A DNA stretch of 64,000 bases. It comes from JAXGPX01 sp040766745 (GTDB lineage Bacteria > Bacillota > Sulfobacillia > Fermentithermobacillales > Fermentithermobacillaceae). Position numbers and translations under genes: made by a program. Below, in pieces: positions 17,959 through 27,049 of the stretch; position 1 is the stretch's first letter; every line of letters begins with the position of its first letter. The notes beneath the pieces are model-generated. The model ran no database searches. It was not told the origin of the DNA and saw only the letters and a program-made list of their open reading frames with translations. The stretch is from the NCBI GenBank assembly GCA_040766745.1, contig JAXGPX010000002.1:620001-684000 (forward strand), written 5' to 3'.

Positions 17959-18282
17959 ATGATGTTGATTGACCTTCAATTGTTTGCTAAGAAAAAGGGT
18001 GTAGGAAGCTCTAGAAACGGACGGGACTCCCACTCCAAGCGGCTTGGTGTTAAGAGCCACGACGGCCAGCTGGTTTCAGCAGGGAGCATTATCGTGCGCC
18101 AAAGGGGTACCAAGGTACATCCCGGACTTAATGTTGGCATGGGCCGTGACCATACTCTTTTTGCCAAGGCTGATGGGTATGTTTCTTTCGAAAGAAAGGG
18201 CCGTGATAGCAAGATTGTGTCTATTATGCCTGAAAGTTCAGTTATGGAAGCACCGGCTTTGGCATCTCCGGATAATGACTAA
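17959..18282 (+). CDS. rpmA: 50S ribosomal protein L27 with Prp-cleavable N-terminus
   Basis: A 107-residue protein. The start MMLIDLQLFAKKKGVGSSRN contains the LQLFA/KKKG cleavage signature processed by Prp in Firmicutes, after which the basic tail reaches the peptidyl-transferase centre. AGGAAGGAGG precedes the ATG. The start could equally be the second ATG at 17962. The C-terminus carries an extra tail of about 15 residues beyond the core. Confidence 0.97.
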   Translation: MMLIDLQLFAKKKGVGSSRNGRDSHSKRLGVKSHDGQLVSAGSIIVRQRGTKVHPGLNVGMGRDHTLFAKADGYVSFERKGRDSKIVSIMPESSVMEAPALASPDND

Positions 18283-18315
18283 TGAAATACCTGGGTTAGC
18301 CGTGAGACAATAGAT

Positions 18316-18350
18316 GCGGCGGACTGGCAGCAGCCGGTTCCGCCGCTTTT
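18316..18350 (+). terminator. intrinsic terminator after rpmA
   Basis: GCGGCGGA (18316-18323) pairs with TCCGCCGC (18339-18346), continued by CTGGC/GCCGG around an AGCA tetraloop, then TTTT. It separates the ribosomal protein genes from obgE and may be leaky. Confidence 0.75.
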
Positions 18351-18404
18351 GGCGTTAGAGATTTACTGCCGAGTAGTTGAGATTTTGTGGAAGGGGTTTT
18401 CGGT

Positions 18405-19433
18405 TTGGCTTCTCGCTTTATTGATAGGGTTAAAGTGTATGTAAAAGCGGGAGACGGAGGCCGGGGTTGTGTTGCGTTCAGGCGTGAGAAGTATGTGCCT
18501 TTTGGAGGCCCTGCAGGCGGAGACGGGGGAGACGGAGGCAGCGTTATTTTCAAGGTAGATACAAACCTTAATACTCTCTTGGATTTTCGGTACAGGCCCC
18601 ATTTAACAGCACCAAACGGTCGTCCGGGCGAGGGCGATAAGCGGGCAGGGAAGAAAGGGCAAGATCTTATTGTAAGGGTTCCGCCTGGTACGGTGTTGTA
18701 TGATGCAGAGACCCTAGACGCCATAGATGATCTTGTGCGTGAAGGCCAGGAAGCAGTTGTTGCCCGTGGAGGCAAAGGCGGCAGAGGCAATGCCAGGTTT
18801 GCAAGTTCCGTAAACCGGGCCCCACGCAAATTCGAGGATGGTATCCCAGGGGAAGAGCGGTGGGTTCAGTTAGAACTTAAGTCTATTGCAGATGTAGGCC
18901 TTGTAGGATTTCCTAATGCAGGCAAGTCCACACTTCTAAGGGCCATATCAAATGCTACTCCGGAAGTTGCCCCTTACCCCTTTACAACTCTCACACCTCA
19001 CCTTGGTGTTGTTGAACATAATAATTTTCGGTTTGTTGTTGCTGACATTCCGGGCCTTATAGAGGGCGCGAGTGAGGGAAAGGGACTTGGCCACGAATTT
19101 CTGAGGCACATAGAAAGAACAGCAGTATTACTATATGTGGTAGAAGCAAAGTGCGAGGGCGCACAGTCCATTCAAGCCGCTGTCGAGGATTTCTTGACAG
19201 TACGGCGAGAGGTGCTTTCTTACAGTCATGAGATGAAAAACAAAGAATGCCTGGTGGCCATAAACAAGATTGACCTTGTAGAGTCACCGGATGATCTTTC
19301 AGAGATTAAGAGGCAGATTGAAGAAGTCTCTCGGAAACCGGTGTTCTTGATCTCGGCAAACAACAAAACGGGGTTGAATGGCCTTATTTCAGGACTTTAC
19401 GACGTTTTGGCAGCAAAAAAGAAGGATTTCTGA
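18405..19433 (+). CDS. obg: GTPase Obg/CgtA
   Basis: A 342-residue ribosome-associated GTPase. The N-terminal glycine-rich Obg fold starts FIDRVKVYVKAGDGG. The G domain follows, with P-loop GFPNAGKSTLL, the G3 region DIPGLIEGASEGKGLG and G4 NKIDL. The C-terminal OCT domain of longer Obg proteins is absent. TTG 18405 is preferred because GGAAGGGG lies 8 nt upstream; GTG 18387 overlaps that element. It acts in 50S assembly and, in spore formers, in stress and sporulation signalling. Confidence 0.95.
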   Translation: MASRFIDRVKVYVKAGDGGRGCVAFRREKYVPFGGPAGGDGGDGGSVIFKVDTNLNTLLDFRYRPHLTAPNGRPGEGDKRAGKKGQDLIVRVPPGTVLYDAETLDAIDDLVREGQEAVVARGGKGGRGNARFASSVNRAPRKFEDGIPGEERWVQLELKSIADVGLVGFPNAGKSTLLRAISNATPEVAPYPFTTLTPHLGVVEHNNFRFVVADIPGLIEGASEGKGLGHEFLRHIERTAVLLYVVEAKCEGAQSIQAAVEDFLTVRREVLSYSHEMKNKECLVAINKIDLVESPDDLSEIKRQIEEVSRKPVFLISANNKTGLNGLISGLYDVLAAKKKDF

Positions 19434-19504
19434 CAAATAGGGAGAATACAAAGGGAAACTGTGAAGTCTGATTTTCAGGGTTCCTGGGTCTTGGAGGCAT
19501 TTTG

Positions 19505-20158
19505 GTGACTGCGATCGGCGTAATGGGCGGTACTTTTGATCCTATTCATTTTGGACATCTCAGGGCTGCCGAAGAAGTATTACAAGGGTTCGGGCTTGAG
19601 CGTGTGGTATTTGTTCCGTCCGGCAGGCCTCCACACAAGTCACTTTCCGAAGTTACTTCCCCTGATCATCGCTACATGATGGCCAAACTTGCTACGGCTG
19701 ACCATCCTCAGTTTGAAGTTTCAGGAATCGAGATAGAACGGGACGGTCCCTCTTATACGCTAGATACTCTGAGAGAATTTAGATACGCTATGCCTGGCGA
19801 CAATCGTCTGTATTTCATAACGGGACTTGACGCGATTCTTGAGATCCACACATGGAATGGGTTTGACCAGCTTTTCGATCTAGCTGACTTCATTGCGGTA
19901 ACAAGGCCTGGTTACAGTATAGAAGCCCTAAGTAAGCTTGAAAAACTCATTGGGCCTGATTACTTTGGCAGGGTACACCCATTTCCTGTAACACTCTTGG
20001 CCATTGCATCAAGAGACATTAGGCGAAGAGTGCGAGAGGGCAAATCTATCCGGTATCTGGTTCCTGAACCGGTACGTTTGTATATAGAAAAAGAAAGACT
20101 TTACCTTCACGATGCCGAGAAACGCCGTGGGCGTTTTAATGGAGGATGGTTGACTTAA
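19505..20158 (+). CDS. nadD: nicotinate-nucleotide adenylyltransferase
   Basis: About 217 residues; makes nicotinate adenine dinucleotide in NAD synthesis. The nucleotidyltransferase motif GGTFDPIHFGHL and PSGRPPHK are present, and the C-terminal loop reads IASRDIRRRVREG. GTG 19505 has GGAGG 7 nt upstream; TTG 19502 is the alternative. In Bacillota nadD commonly precedes yqeK and rsfS, as it does here, except that an RRM gene is interposed. Confidence 0.94.
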   Translation: MTAIGVMGGTFDPIHFGHLRAAEEVLQGFGLERVVFVPSGRPPHKSLSEVTSPDHRYMMAKLATADHPQFEVSGIEIERDGPSYTLDTLREFRYAMPGDNRLYFITGLDAILEIHTWNGFDQLFDLADFIAVTRPGYSIEALSKLEKLIGPDYFGRVHPFPVTLLAIASRDIRRRVREGKSIRYLVPEPVRLYIEKERLYLHDAEKRRGRFNGGWLT

Positions 20159-20306
20159 CACCGTCACTTAGAGGAATGGTGGTTGGGCATATCAATATTT
20201 TGGTTATTTGGACTGTTGATGGCTCTGCTATGCCTATAGGCGAAAGGTGTATCCACTAAGAATTGGGTTGACCGTCGTGGACGCTTAGAGAAGGGAGGTG
20301 CATTGA

Positions 20307-20561
20307 ATGAAGACTTTGTATGTAGGAAATCTACCATGGAGTACTACCAGCGAAGAACTTTCCGAGGCTTTTAGCCCCTTTGTGGACGTTAAGAGCTGCC
20401 GTATCATCACTGACAGAGATACGGGAAGGTCCAGAGGTTTCGGCTTTGTAGAAGTAGATGATGCTGATGTAGAAAAAGCCATTGAAGCCGTTAACGGAAC
20501 CATGCTGGGTGGACGTCAGATAGTTGTAAATGAAGCCCGCCCTCGCCAGCCCAGATTCTAA
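20307..20561 (+). CDS. RRM-type RNA-binding protein
   Basis: An 84-residue single-domain RNA-recognition-motif protein. RNP2 reads LYVGNLPW at the N-terminus and RNP1 reads RGFGFVEV near residue 47. GGGAGGTG stands upstream of the ATG. Bacterial homologues are small RNA chaperones, often cold-induced. It has an independent-looking 148-nt upstream gap (no gene seen there) and interrupts the usual nadD-yqeK adjacency. The following 261 nt to yqeK also hold no recognisable gene. Confidence 0.92.
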   Translation: MKTLYVGNLPWSTTSEELSEAFSPFVDVKSCRIITDRDTGRSRGFGFVEVDDADVEKAIEAVNGTMLGGRQIVVNEARPRQPRF

Positions 20562-20822
20562 GAGGGTTGACGAATCTCTAATTTCATAAGACTTGTATTG
20601 CCTCCTCATCTGTTTCGCGGGCCGGAACTCTCGAAGGATCTGGAGGCAACGTCATTTTGGCGAGCTTTTTCAACTTAGGCACAGTTGTCCGCACCTGACT
20701 GAAACTTTGCTGAACTAACCAGCGTCTAATCAATGAGACAGGATGGTTCTTCCCGTTGCAATCACTGTGGCCAGTAGTTACAGTATGATAGGAAGCATCG
20801 AATTATTAGGCGTTACTTACCG

Positions 20823-21446
20823 GTGTCGATTTCGAGCTTAACATGTTTACCGGGGGCCAAATATCAGTTGTTATACAATCGCGGAGTCGACTTTGCCAGG
20901 CAAACGCTTACAGAGGGCCGGTTCAAACACAGTATTGGCACGGCTGATTGTGGGCGAAAAATGGCCAGGGCGTACGGGGTTGATCCTGACAGAGCATATT
21001 TAGCAGGGATTTTGCACGATATTGCCAGGGAATACTCGGCGGAACAGCTTTTACGTAAAGCAAACGAAAAAGGTATAATACTTAGAAAAGAGGAAAGGGC
21101 TCGTCCCTTTCTACTGCATGGGAAAGTAGCAGCCTTAATTGCCCGGGAAGAGCTAGGTGTTAGGGATAGGGGAGTTCTAAATGCAATTGCTTTCCATGTA
21201 ACAGGCAGGTACAATTGGACAAGGCTTGAGCAGGTATTATACCTGGCCGACAAAGTCGAACCAACAAGGAATTATCCTAAAGTTGATGTTGTACGCAGAT
21301 TGCTGGAGAAGGGCGATTTTGATCGTGCCCTCTTTGAATGTCTGCGGAATGCTATCATTTACGCAGTTCAAACTAGAGGCTGGATTGTTGACACTGAAAC
21401 GGTGGTGGTGTTCAATGAGATCGCGAAGAGAGAGCCGCGATATTAA
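20823..21446 (+). CDS. yqeK: YqeK-type HD-domain symmetrical Ap4A hydrolase
   Basis: A 207-residue HD-domain protein. The metal ligands are visible as FKHSIGT, ILHDIAREY, LLHGKVAAL, AFHVTGR and LADKVEPTR. The family cleaves diadenosine tetraphosphate to two ADP. GTG 20823 is the first start in the frame; the first 15 residues are not conserved, so the true start may be slightly downstream. The LCP gene begins 32 nt before its stop. Confidence 0.9.
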   Translation: MSISSLTCLPGAKYQLLYNRGVDFARQTLTEGRFKHSIGTADCGRKMARAYGVDPDRAYLAGILHDIAREYSAEQLLRKANEKGIILRKEERARPFLLHGKVAALIAREELGVRDRGVLNAIAFHVTGRYNWTRLEQVLYLADKVEPTRNYPKVDVVRRLLEKGDFDRALFECLRNAIIYAVQTRGWIVDTETVVVFNEIAKREPRY

Positions 21447-22734
21447 GCGCAATGCTGAAATAGACGAAACAAGAATATACCAAAGGCCGGAAGGGACACA
21501 TGTTGCCAGGAGGAGAAATTGGGGCAAGATGGCCGGAATGATTATCCTGGGCGTGGTTTTGTTCCTCGGCGGCATGGGTTATGGCATGTATTCCTACCTT
21601 AAAGGCTATTCCAGAGAATATCCACCCTCCAGTGGCACTCCCATTATCGATGAGGCCGATTCCAGGATGAACATACTTGTACTGGGAATCGATGGCGGAG
21701 TTGACGGCAAACTTCTGAAGAATTCGAGAACGGGCACACGTTCCGATGTAATGATGATTGTCAGCGTAGATCCTGATGCCAAAAAAGTGGGAATCCTGTC
21801 GGTTCCCAGGGATACCCGTGTCTTTATACCCAAGGTCAATGATCTTGAAAAAGCAGGCCATGCCCATGCCTATGGCGGACCTGAACTTGTTGTACAGACA
21901 CTTGAGGAGTTTCTGAAAATAGACATACACCGCTATGTAAGAGTGGACTTCGTGGGATTTAAGGAGATCATCGATACATTGGGCGGTATCAATATTGACG
22001 TACCACAGGACATGGACTACGAGGATCCATATCAGAATCTTTTTATTCACATTGAAAAAGGGCCCCAGAAACTTGATGGAGGCAAAGCCCTCGGCTTTGT
22101 GCGTTTCAGAGAATATGTAGACGGCGATATAGGGAGAATCAGGGCGCAGGAACTGTTCTTGCATGCCCTGGCAGATAAGCTGATGTCCATCGGCACATTA
22201 ACCAAGATACCCAAGCTTGTTGAAGACATAATGCCGTATGTGGTGACGGATCTTACCAATGACGACATTATGTTCTTGGCCTCAGTAGGGCTTGGGATGA
22301 AACTTGACGATGCAAAGATGGAGATTTTGCCTGGCGAACCCGGCTACATTGGCGAAATTAGCTACTGGCTTGTTGATTCAGAGAAAGCGGCTCAAATGGT
22401 AGACGAAATCATACGCGGGGTAGACAGGACTAAGAATTCAACTGTCAAAGTGGCAGTTCAGAATGGTTGTGGGTTGCCCGGTGCTGCTGATTATATTGCT
22501 TCAATCCTGAGAGGCTACGGTTTTGACGTAGTAAGTGTAGGCAATGCAGAGCGGTTTGATTATACCGAGACCACGATTCTGGCTCCCAAGGGAAAACAGG
22601 ATGTTCAGTCCGGGATTTTGAAATGTTTGAAGGCGGTAGCTTCCGGGGTAAAAGCCTATACTTCTGGCGAAATTCCTGAAGACGCCGATGTTCTGGTTAT
22701 TATCGGGAAAGACTTTAAAATGTCCGGTCAATAA
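21415..22734 (+). CDS. LytR-CpsA-Psr (LCP) family phosphotransferase
   Basis: A 439-residue protein with a short cytoplasmic head, one helix (about residues 38-60), an LCP domain (about 86-240) and a C-terminal LytR_C domain (about 345-430, beginning KVAVQNGCGLPGAADY). Conserved LCP elements include NILVLGIDG, RSDVMMIVSVDP, the arginine motif SVPRDTRV and GFVRFREY. LCP enzymes attach secondary polymers to peptidoglycan outside the membrane. ATG 21415 is used since the frame further 5' lies inside yqeK. Confidence 0.9.
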   Translation: MRSRRESRDIKRNAEIDETRIYQRPEGTHVARRRNWGKMAGMIILGVVLFLGGMGYGMYSYLKGYSREYPPSSGTPIIDEADSRMNILVLGIDGGVDGKLLKNSRTGTRSDVMMIVSVDPDAKKVGILSVPRDTRVFIPKVNDLEKAGHAHAYGGPELVVQTLEEFLKIDIHRYVRVDFVGFKEIIDTLGGINIDVPQDMDYEDPYQNLFIHIEKGPQKLDGGKALGFVRFREYVDGDIGRIRAQELFLHALADKLMSIGTLTKIPKLVEDIMPYVVTDLTNDDIMFLASVGLGMKLDDAKMEILPGEPGYIGEISYWLVDSEKAAQMVDEIIRGVDRTKNSTVKVAVQNGCGLPGAADYIASILRGYGFDVVSVGNAERFDYTETTILAPKGKQDVQSGILKCLKAVASGVKAYTSGEIPEDADVLVIIGKDFKMSGQ

Positions 22735-22753
22735 TACTCCGGTAGCGGGAGGT

Positions 22754-23152
22754 TTGATTTGCATAGATAAGTTGAATGGTGTCACCAAGGAACTTTCCCG
22801 GCCCCAAGGCCAGTCAGCGAGAAATCTGGCTGTGAATGCGGCCAGGGCTCTGTATGACGGCAAGGGTTCTGATGTGATTGTGCTTGACGTAAGGGATGTT
22901 ACATTGATTGCAGACTACTTTGTTATCGCATCTGGGTCAAACCCCAGACACGTAAGAGCTCTTGCAGACAGATTGCTGAAAACTTCGGATGAGATAAGAA
23001 AGCCTATGCATGTTGAAGGGTACCAGATTGGGTACTGGGCCCTTCTTGACTATGGTGATGTTGTTGTACACGTCTTCAGAGAAGACGAGAGAAACTTCTA
23101 CGGCCTGGAACGGCTGTGGGGCGATGCTCCTGAAGTTGAATTCGAAGAGTAG
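22754..23152 (+). CDS. rsfS: ribosomal silencing factor RsfS
   Basis: About 120-130 residues. The domain VIVLDVRDVTLIADYFVIAS, then RHVRALADRLL and DYGDVVVHVFREDERNFYGLE, is diagnostic. RsfS binds L14 on the 50S subunit and blocks subunit joining in starvation. The start is not certain: GCGGGAGG at 22745-22752 is too close to TTG 22754 and far from TTG 22772. It follows the LCP gene by about 20 nt in the standard nadD-yqeK-lcp-rsfS order. Confidence 0.9.
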   Translation: MICIDKLNGVTKELSRPQGQSARNLAVNAARALYDGKGSDVIVLDVRDVTLIADYFVIASGSNPRHVRALADRLLKTSDEIRKPMHVEGYQIGYWALLDYGDVVVHVFREDERNFYGLERLWGDAPEVEFEE

Positions 23153-23228
23153 TTAGCGAACAGCATCTGGAACCACATGTCGATTTATGGCGTCTAACCC
23201 CATGAGAATACACACAAGGAGATAGGAC

Positions 23229-24800
23229 ATGCGTAGAACATCCAAATTTCTAGCGATCGCCATAATCACTGTATTTGCACTACTTCCTTTTGAACCGGCT
23301 GTTGGTGCCGCTATTCCTTCTTTTAGGTTAGGCAACGAGGTATTGTACAGCCGTTACCACCACCTGATTGAAGGGAAGAGGGTAGGCCTGATTACTAACC
23401 AGAGCGGAGTCAACAGCCAGGGGGTTAGCACCATAGAAGTTCTGGCCGGTGACCCAACGGTGAATCTGGTGGCTCTTTATGGTCCTGAGCACGGCATAGA
23501 CGGCAAAGCCAAGGCCGGTGCATATGTAGAGTCATATGTTCATCCGGAACTGAATATCCCTGTTTACAGCCTCTATGGCGCCACTCGTGAACCAAGCGAA
23601 GCAATGCTTAAGGATATTGACGTCCTTCTTTATGACATACAGGATATCGGAGCCCGTACATATACATATATCTCCACCTTGAATTACGCCATGAAGGCTG
23701 CAGCAAAATATGGCAAGACAGTCATTGTACTTGACCGCCCGAATCCCCTTGGCGGTGAAATTGTTGAAGCGCCTGTGCTCGAAGATGAACTTGAGACTTT
23801 CGTGGGAGTGGACAACCTTCCTATGGCTCACGGTATGACAGCGGGCGAACTGGCTCGGTTTTTCAACCGTGAGATCAGCGTTGACCTGATAGTTATACCT
23901 ATGGAAGGGTACACCAGGGACATGATCTGGCAAGATACGGGACTACCGTGGATCTGTACGTCTCCTAACATACCTGACATTGATTCTGTGTTTGGGTATA
24001 TGGCTACAGGATTGGGCGAGGGAACAGGCATCCGCCAGCGAGATCAGTTCAAATGGATAGGCGGAAAAGGAATTGACAGCAACCGTTTTGCCGATCTGCT
24101 AAATGGAGCCGGCCTTCCGGGAGTAGTTTTCGTCCCTGATACCCGGGGCAGCGAGGGTGGCGTAAGGCTGCAGATCACCGACTACAGGACGTTTAATCCG
24201 GCCAGGTCCGGTTTTTATGCTCTGGCCTATGCAAAGCGGCTGGCCGATTTCCGAGTTCCCAAGAGTGGTTCCACTCCGGCAAGCGTGGTTATGTTTGATA
24301 AGATCATGGGTACTTACAAGATAGGGCAATGGCTCGAACAGAAACTGCCGCCTCAGGAAATTGAAAGGCTATATTCAACAGGCCTTGAGAGATTCAAACA
24401 CGAACGCCAGCAGTACCTAATGTACGGCTATGCGGCAAAACCAGGGAAGATTGGCATTGTGGTTGATAATGTCCCAATCTTCTTCGATTCAGAACCGTAT
24501 ATAGATAGCAATAACCGCACTATGGTTCCTATCAGAGCCATAAGTGAAGCCCTCGGAGCCGAGGTAGGTTGGGATCCTGCCGGTTATGAGGTTACCATTA
24601 GCAGGGACAATCTTACTGTGAAATTGGCCATAGGCAGCAATACAGCCGCAGCAAATGGTACTGAGATAACTATGGATACCGAACCCGTAATTAGAAATGA
24701 TCGCACGATGATACCGGTCCGCTATGTAGGAGAACTACTGGGTGATTTCGTGGACTGGGATGGGGACAATCGGATTGTCATAGTCAACCGGCAGCCCTAG
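23229..24800 (+). CDS. secreted DUF1343 (NamZ-type) protein with C-terminal stalk domains
   Basis: A 523-residue protein. A signal peptide (residues 1-28, ending GAA) is followed by a DUF1343 domain (about 35-405) with GLITNQSGV, YGPEHGIDG, DIQDIGARTYTYI, LDRPNPLGG and SPNIPDIDSVFGY. DUF1343 includes the exo-muramidase NamZ (GH171). The last ~110 residues are a copper-amine-oxidase-N-terminal-like stalk module, with two MVPIRA/MIPVRYVGELLG repeats, which usually mediates wall attachment. A role in peptidoglycan recycling at the cell surface is inferred. AGGAGA precedes the ATG. Confidence 0.9.
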   Translation: MRRTSKFLAIAIITVFALLPFEPAVGAAIPSFRLGNEVLYSRYHHLIEGKRVGLITNQSGVNSQGVSTIEVLAGDPTVNLVALYGPEHGIDGKAKAGAYVESYVHPELNIPVYSLYGATREPSEAMLKDIDVLLYDIQDIGARTYTYISTLNYAMKAAAKYGKTVIVLDRPNPLGGEIVEAPVLEDELETFVGVDNLPMAHGMTAGELARFFNREISVDLIVIPMEGYTRDMIWQDTGLPWICTSPNIPDIDSVFGYMATGLGEGTGIRQRDQFKWIGGKGIDSNRFADLLNGAGLPGVVFVPDTRGSEGGVRLQITDYRTFNPARSGFYALAYAKRLADFRVPKSGSTPASVVMFDKIMGTYKIGQWLEQKLPPQEIERLYSTGLERFKHERQQYLMYGYAAKPGKIGIVVDNVPIFFDSEPYIDSNNRTMVPIRAISEALGAEVGWDPAGYEVTISRDNLTVKLAIGSNTAAANGTEITMDTEPVIRNDRTMIPVRYVGELLGDFVDWDGDNRIVIVNRQP

Positions 24801-24802
24801 TC

Positions 24803-25957
24803 TCAAAGACGGGTTGACTTTATACCTGGCCCCTGGGTTTCCGGTTTGTCTTTGGCGGCTGATTTCTGCTGTAAGGACGGTATTTTTTCCATAACGTGTA
24901 TGCTGTTTATGCCCGCTAACATGACCATTTTCCGCAGAGGCGGGAAATACATGAACGGGCATTTCATTATCTTCAAGAGCAGTTTGATGCGTAAGCCCAG
25001 GGTTTTTCTGCGATATTCCTCGCAGGGGTTCAGTTTCTCCATACCTGGCACTGTAACTAGAGAATTGAGTACCTGGCTCAAAGTATAGGCCGTTTTCATA
25101 GCACTGCTAATACCTTCCAAGGAGCTCGGACTTATGAAGCCCCCTGCTTCCCCAACTAGAAAAGCGTTGTTCTTGCCTGTGCAGAAATCACCTGGCTTCG
25201 AGGGCCTGAGCACAAGACAGCTTTCCGTCTTGAGTGGTGTGTCAAAGCAGAAGCCCCTATTGGTCAGACGCTGTTTCTGAGATTCAAACCGTTCCAGACA
25301 CCTATCTTTGGGATATGCGCCACCGAAAATTGAATATCCGTCTTTAGAGATTGTCCACGAGTAACAGTCTGTAATATCAGGGTCGAAGATACAGGAGTAA
25401 AAGGGATTGACGTGTGTTTCAGCAAACCACTGCTGAATAGAAACATAGCTGCGAATTTCTTTGTGCGGATACAGGAATCTCCTAACAACTGAGTTGGCCC
25501 CGTCGGCACCTACGATATACTTGGCAGTTATGTTGTGAACCTTGTCGTTTCGGAAGAAACTGAGCTCGTACTCATTACCTCTGCGCTCGATTTTAGTGCA
25601 AGTGCTGGCGTCAAATACTGCAACATGTTCCGGTACCAGAGACTTTAGCCACAGGTCGAATTTGTGCCTGTCGAGGTTGATATAGAATCTTTGATAGTGC
25701 CGGGTCACTTGTGTTCTGAAATCATAGGTACGAACGGCGAAAATCTGAGGATCCACAAGGACCTCTTTTGGCAGGGTTAGGTTGAAATGGGAAATTGCCT
25801 TCTGTGCATCGGGAGCCAACAAGCCGCCGCATGGTTTGTGAAAGCCTGTGCCGTCCCCAACCTTCTTGTCGATGATAGCTATGGAGAACCTACTGTCAAG
25901 CAGCCGGGCTAGTGTCGCACCTGCCGGCCCCAGTCCAATAATCGCAACGTCATACAT
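24803..25957 (-). CDS. FAD-dependent oxidoreductase, geranylgeranyl-reductase-like
   Basis: A 384-residue flavoprotein. The dinucleotide motif DVAIIGLGPAGATLARLL opens the protein, and VGADGANSVVRRFLYP and LVGEAGGFISPSSLEGIS are the second and third FAD-contact blocks typical of the GGR/CbrA-type group. The substrate is probably an isoprenoid or other lipid-like double bond, but the family is broad. GAGGT stands 8 nt before the ATG. It converges with the DUF1343 gene, with only 2 nt between stop codons. Confidence 0.82.
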   Translation of the reverse strand: MYDVAIIGLGPAGATLARLLDSRFSIAIIDKKVGDGTGFHKPCGGLLAPDAQKAISHFNLTLPKEVLVDPQIFAVRTYDFRTQVTRHYQRFYINLDRHKFDLWLKSLVPEHVAVFDASTCTKIERRGNEYELSFFRNDKVHNITAKYIVGADGANSVVRRFLYPHKEIRSYVSIQQWFAETHVNPFYSCIFDPDITDCYSWTISKDGYSIFGGAYPKDRCLERFESQKQRLTNRGFCFDTPLKTESCLVLRPSKPGDFCTGKNNAFLVGEAGGFISPSSLEGISSAMKTAYTLSQVLNSLVTVPGMEKLNPCEEYRRKTLGLRIKLLLKIMKCPFMYFPPLRKMVMLAGINSIHVMEKIPSLQQKSAAKDKPETQGPGIKSTRL

Positions 25958-25990
25958 ACAAGCGTACCTCTTTTCAAGTTAGCCGGCTTT

Positions 25991-26265
25991 TTATGTGCAC
26001 AGCAGCATATCTTCTCTGCCGTCAGCCAAGGCTCTCATTTGCCTTGTGTAGCCGCTTATGCTAAAAAAGATGAAGTATTCCCTGCGTTCATCTCTGTTCC
26101 ATGCAACAGCCCTGGATTTCTCTTTTAGTGCATAGAAAACGTCAGTATCAACCGGTTCATTGGTATATTTGCACTCACCGAACACAATACCATGGCCATC
26201 ACTGTCATATGCTACGACGTCAATTTCGGTACTACCGTTCCACTAGCGCCTGATCTTGTTGAAGT
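25991..26265 (-). pseudogene. remnant of a DUF234/ATPase-type protein (C-terminal nuclease-like part)
   Basis: Reading minus-strand from about 26265, the frame gives FNKIRR, a TAG stop at 26245-26243, then WNGSTEIDVVAYD and VFGECKYTNEPVD, ending at 25991. This matches the end of archaeal-type AAA ATPases with a DUF234 domain, where a KIGRWW motif precedes the PD-(D/E)XK-like EIDxVA and ECK residues. The TAG occupies the first Trp position and could be a TGG-to-TAG change. The ATPase part is missing; the frame runs into the gntR 3' end. It is judged non-functional. Confidence 0.65.
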
Positions 26266-26271
26266 GGAGGT

Positions 26272-26994
26272 CTATTCCTCTATGGGTACGTCTTCTTTCC
26301 CTTTTCGGAGGATGTTCTTATGGATCAGTTCCATATGAGCAAGCGCAGTCCGCTCGGCGGCCTCTGCATCACCACGGCCAAGGGCATCAAGAAGCTCGCG
26401 GTGCTGCCGGTTGATGATGGTTTCGTTTCCGCGGATCCGCAAGATACTGGCGCGTGCATCCTGAATATGTTCTGAGATCAGAGTTTCTGCAGCGTTAAGA
26501 AGAGTCACCAGCAACGGGTTTTGAGAAGCTGCGGCGATTTCGTAATGAAACTGTAGGTCGTACTTGGCTTTTTCATTCTCATCTGGGCCATTCTCTATCC
26601 TAGAGCAAAGAGAGCTTAGGCGTTTGAGGGAATCCGGCTTAATGTGCCTGGCAGCGGCCCCTGCTGCTGCAAACTCAATGGCACGCCGGAGTTCATGAGT
26701 TTGGTCAATATTGCCGCCTTCCAGCATAAACATGATACTCAATGGCTCAGTGAGGCTGTTGCTAAGATTGCTTGAGATGTAATTGCCTGATCCGTGGCTG
26801 CACTCAACCAGCCCTAGCATGTCCAATGCCTTAATCGCCTCGCGGACTGTCGCCCGGGATAGCCCGAACATTTCTGCCATTTGCCGCTCGCTGGGCAGTT
26901 TATCGCCTTTTGTTAAACGCCCTGCGGAGATATTGCGTTTAATTTGACCCACAATCTTCCTAAGCAACTCGGGTTGCTCAATTTTTGTAAACAC
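26272..26994 (-). CDS. GntR-family regulator with FCD domain
   Basis: About 240 residues. The winged-helix domain (LPSERQMAEMFGLSRATVREAI at about residues 35-56) is followed by an all-helical FCD domain with likely metal/ligand residues in ELRRAIEFAAAG and QFHYEIAAAS. This is the FadR/LldR type that responds to carboxylic acids such as lactate. GTG 26994 is preferred because GGGAGGGGG stands just upstream; the TTG at 27012 lies within that element. It is downstream of the etf-opp operon behind a terminator, and is the obvious candidate regulator. Confidence 0.88.
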   Translation of the reverse strand: MFTKIEQPELLRKIVGQIKRNISAGRLTKGDKLPSERQMAEMFGLSRATVREAIKALDMLGLVECSHGSGNYISSNLSNSLTEPLSIMFMLEGGNIDQTHELRRAIEFAAAGAAARHIKPDSLKRLSSLCSRIENGPDENEKAKYDLQFHYEIAAASQNPLLVTLLNAAETLISEHIQDARASILRIRGNETIINRQHRELLDALGRGDAEAAERTALAHMELIHKNILRKGKEDVPIEE

Positions 26995-27049
26995 CGGACC
27001 CCCTCCCTTCAAAGCCTATTTTGAACATTCTACAACAATTTTCACTTAA

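Noticed and set aside
21226..21414. 63-residue 5' extension of the LCP protein
   Set aside because: It lies wholly inside yqeK in another frame; the membrane anchor begins properly after ATG 21415.
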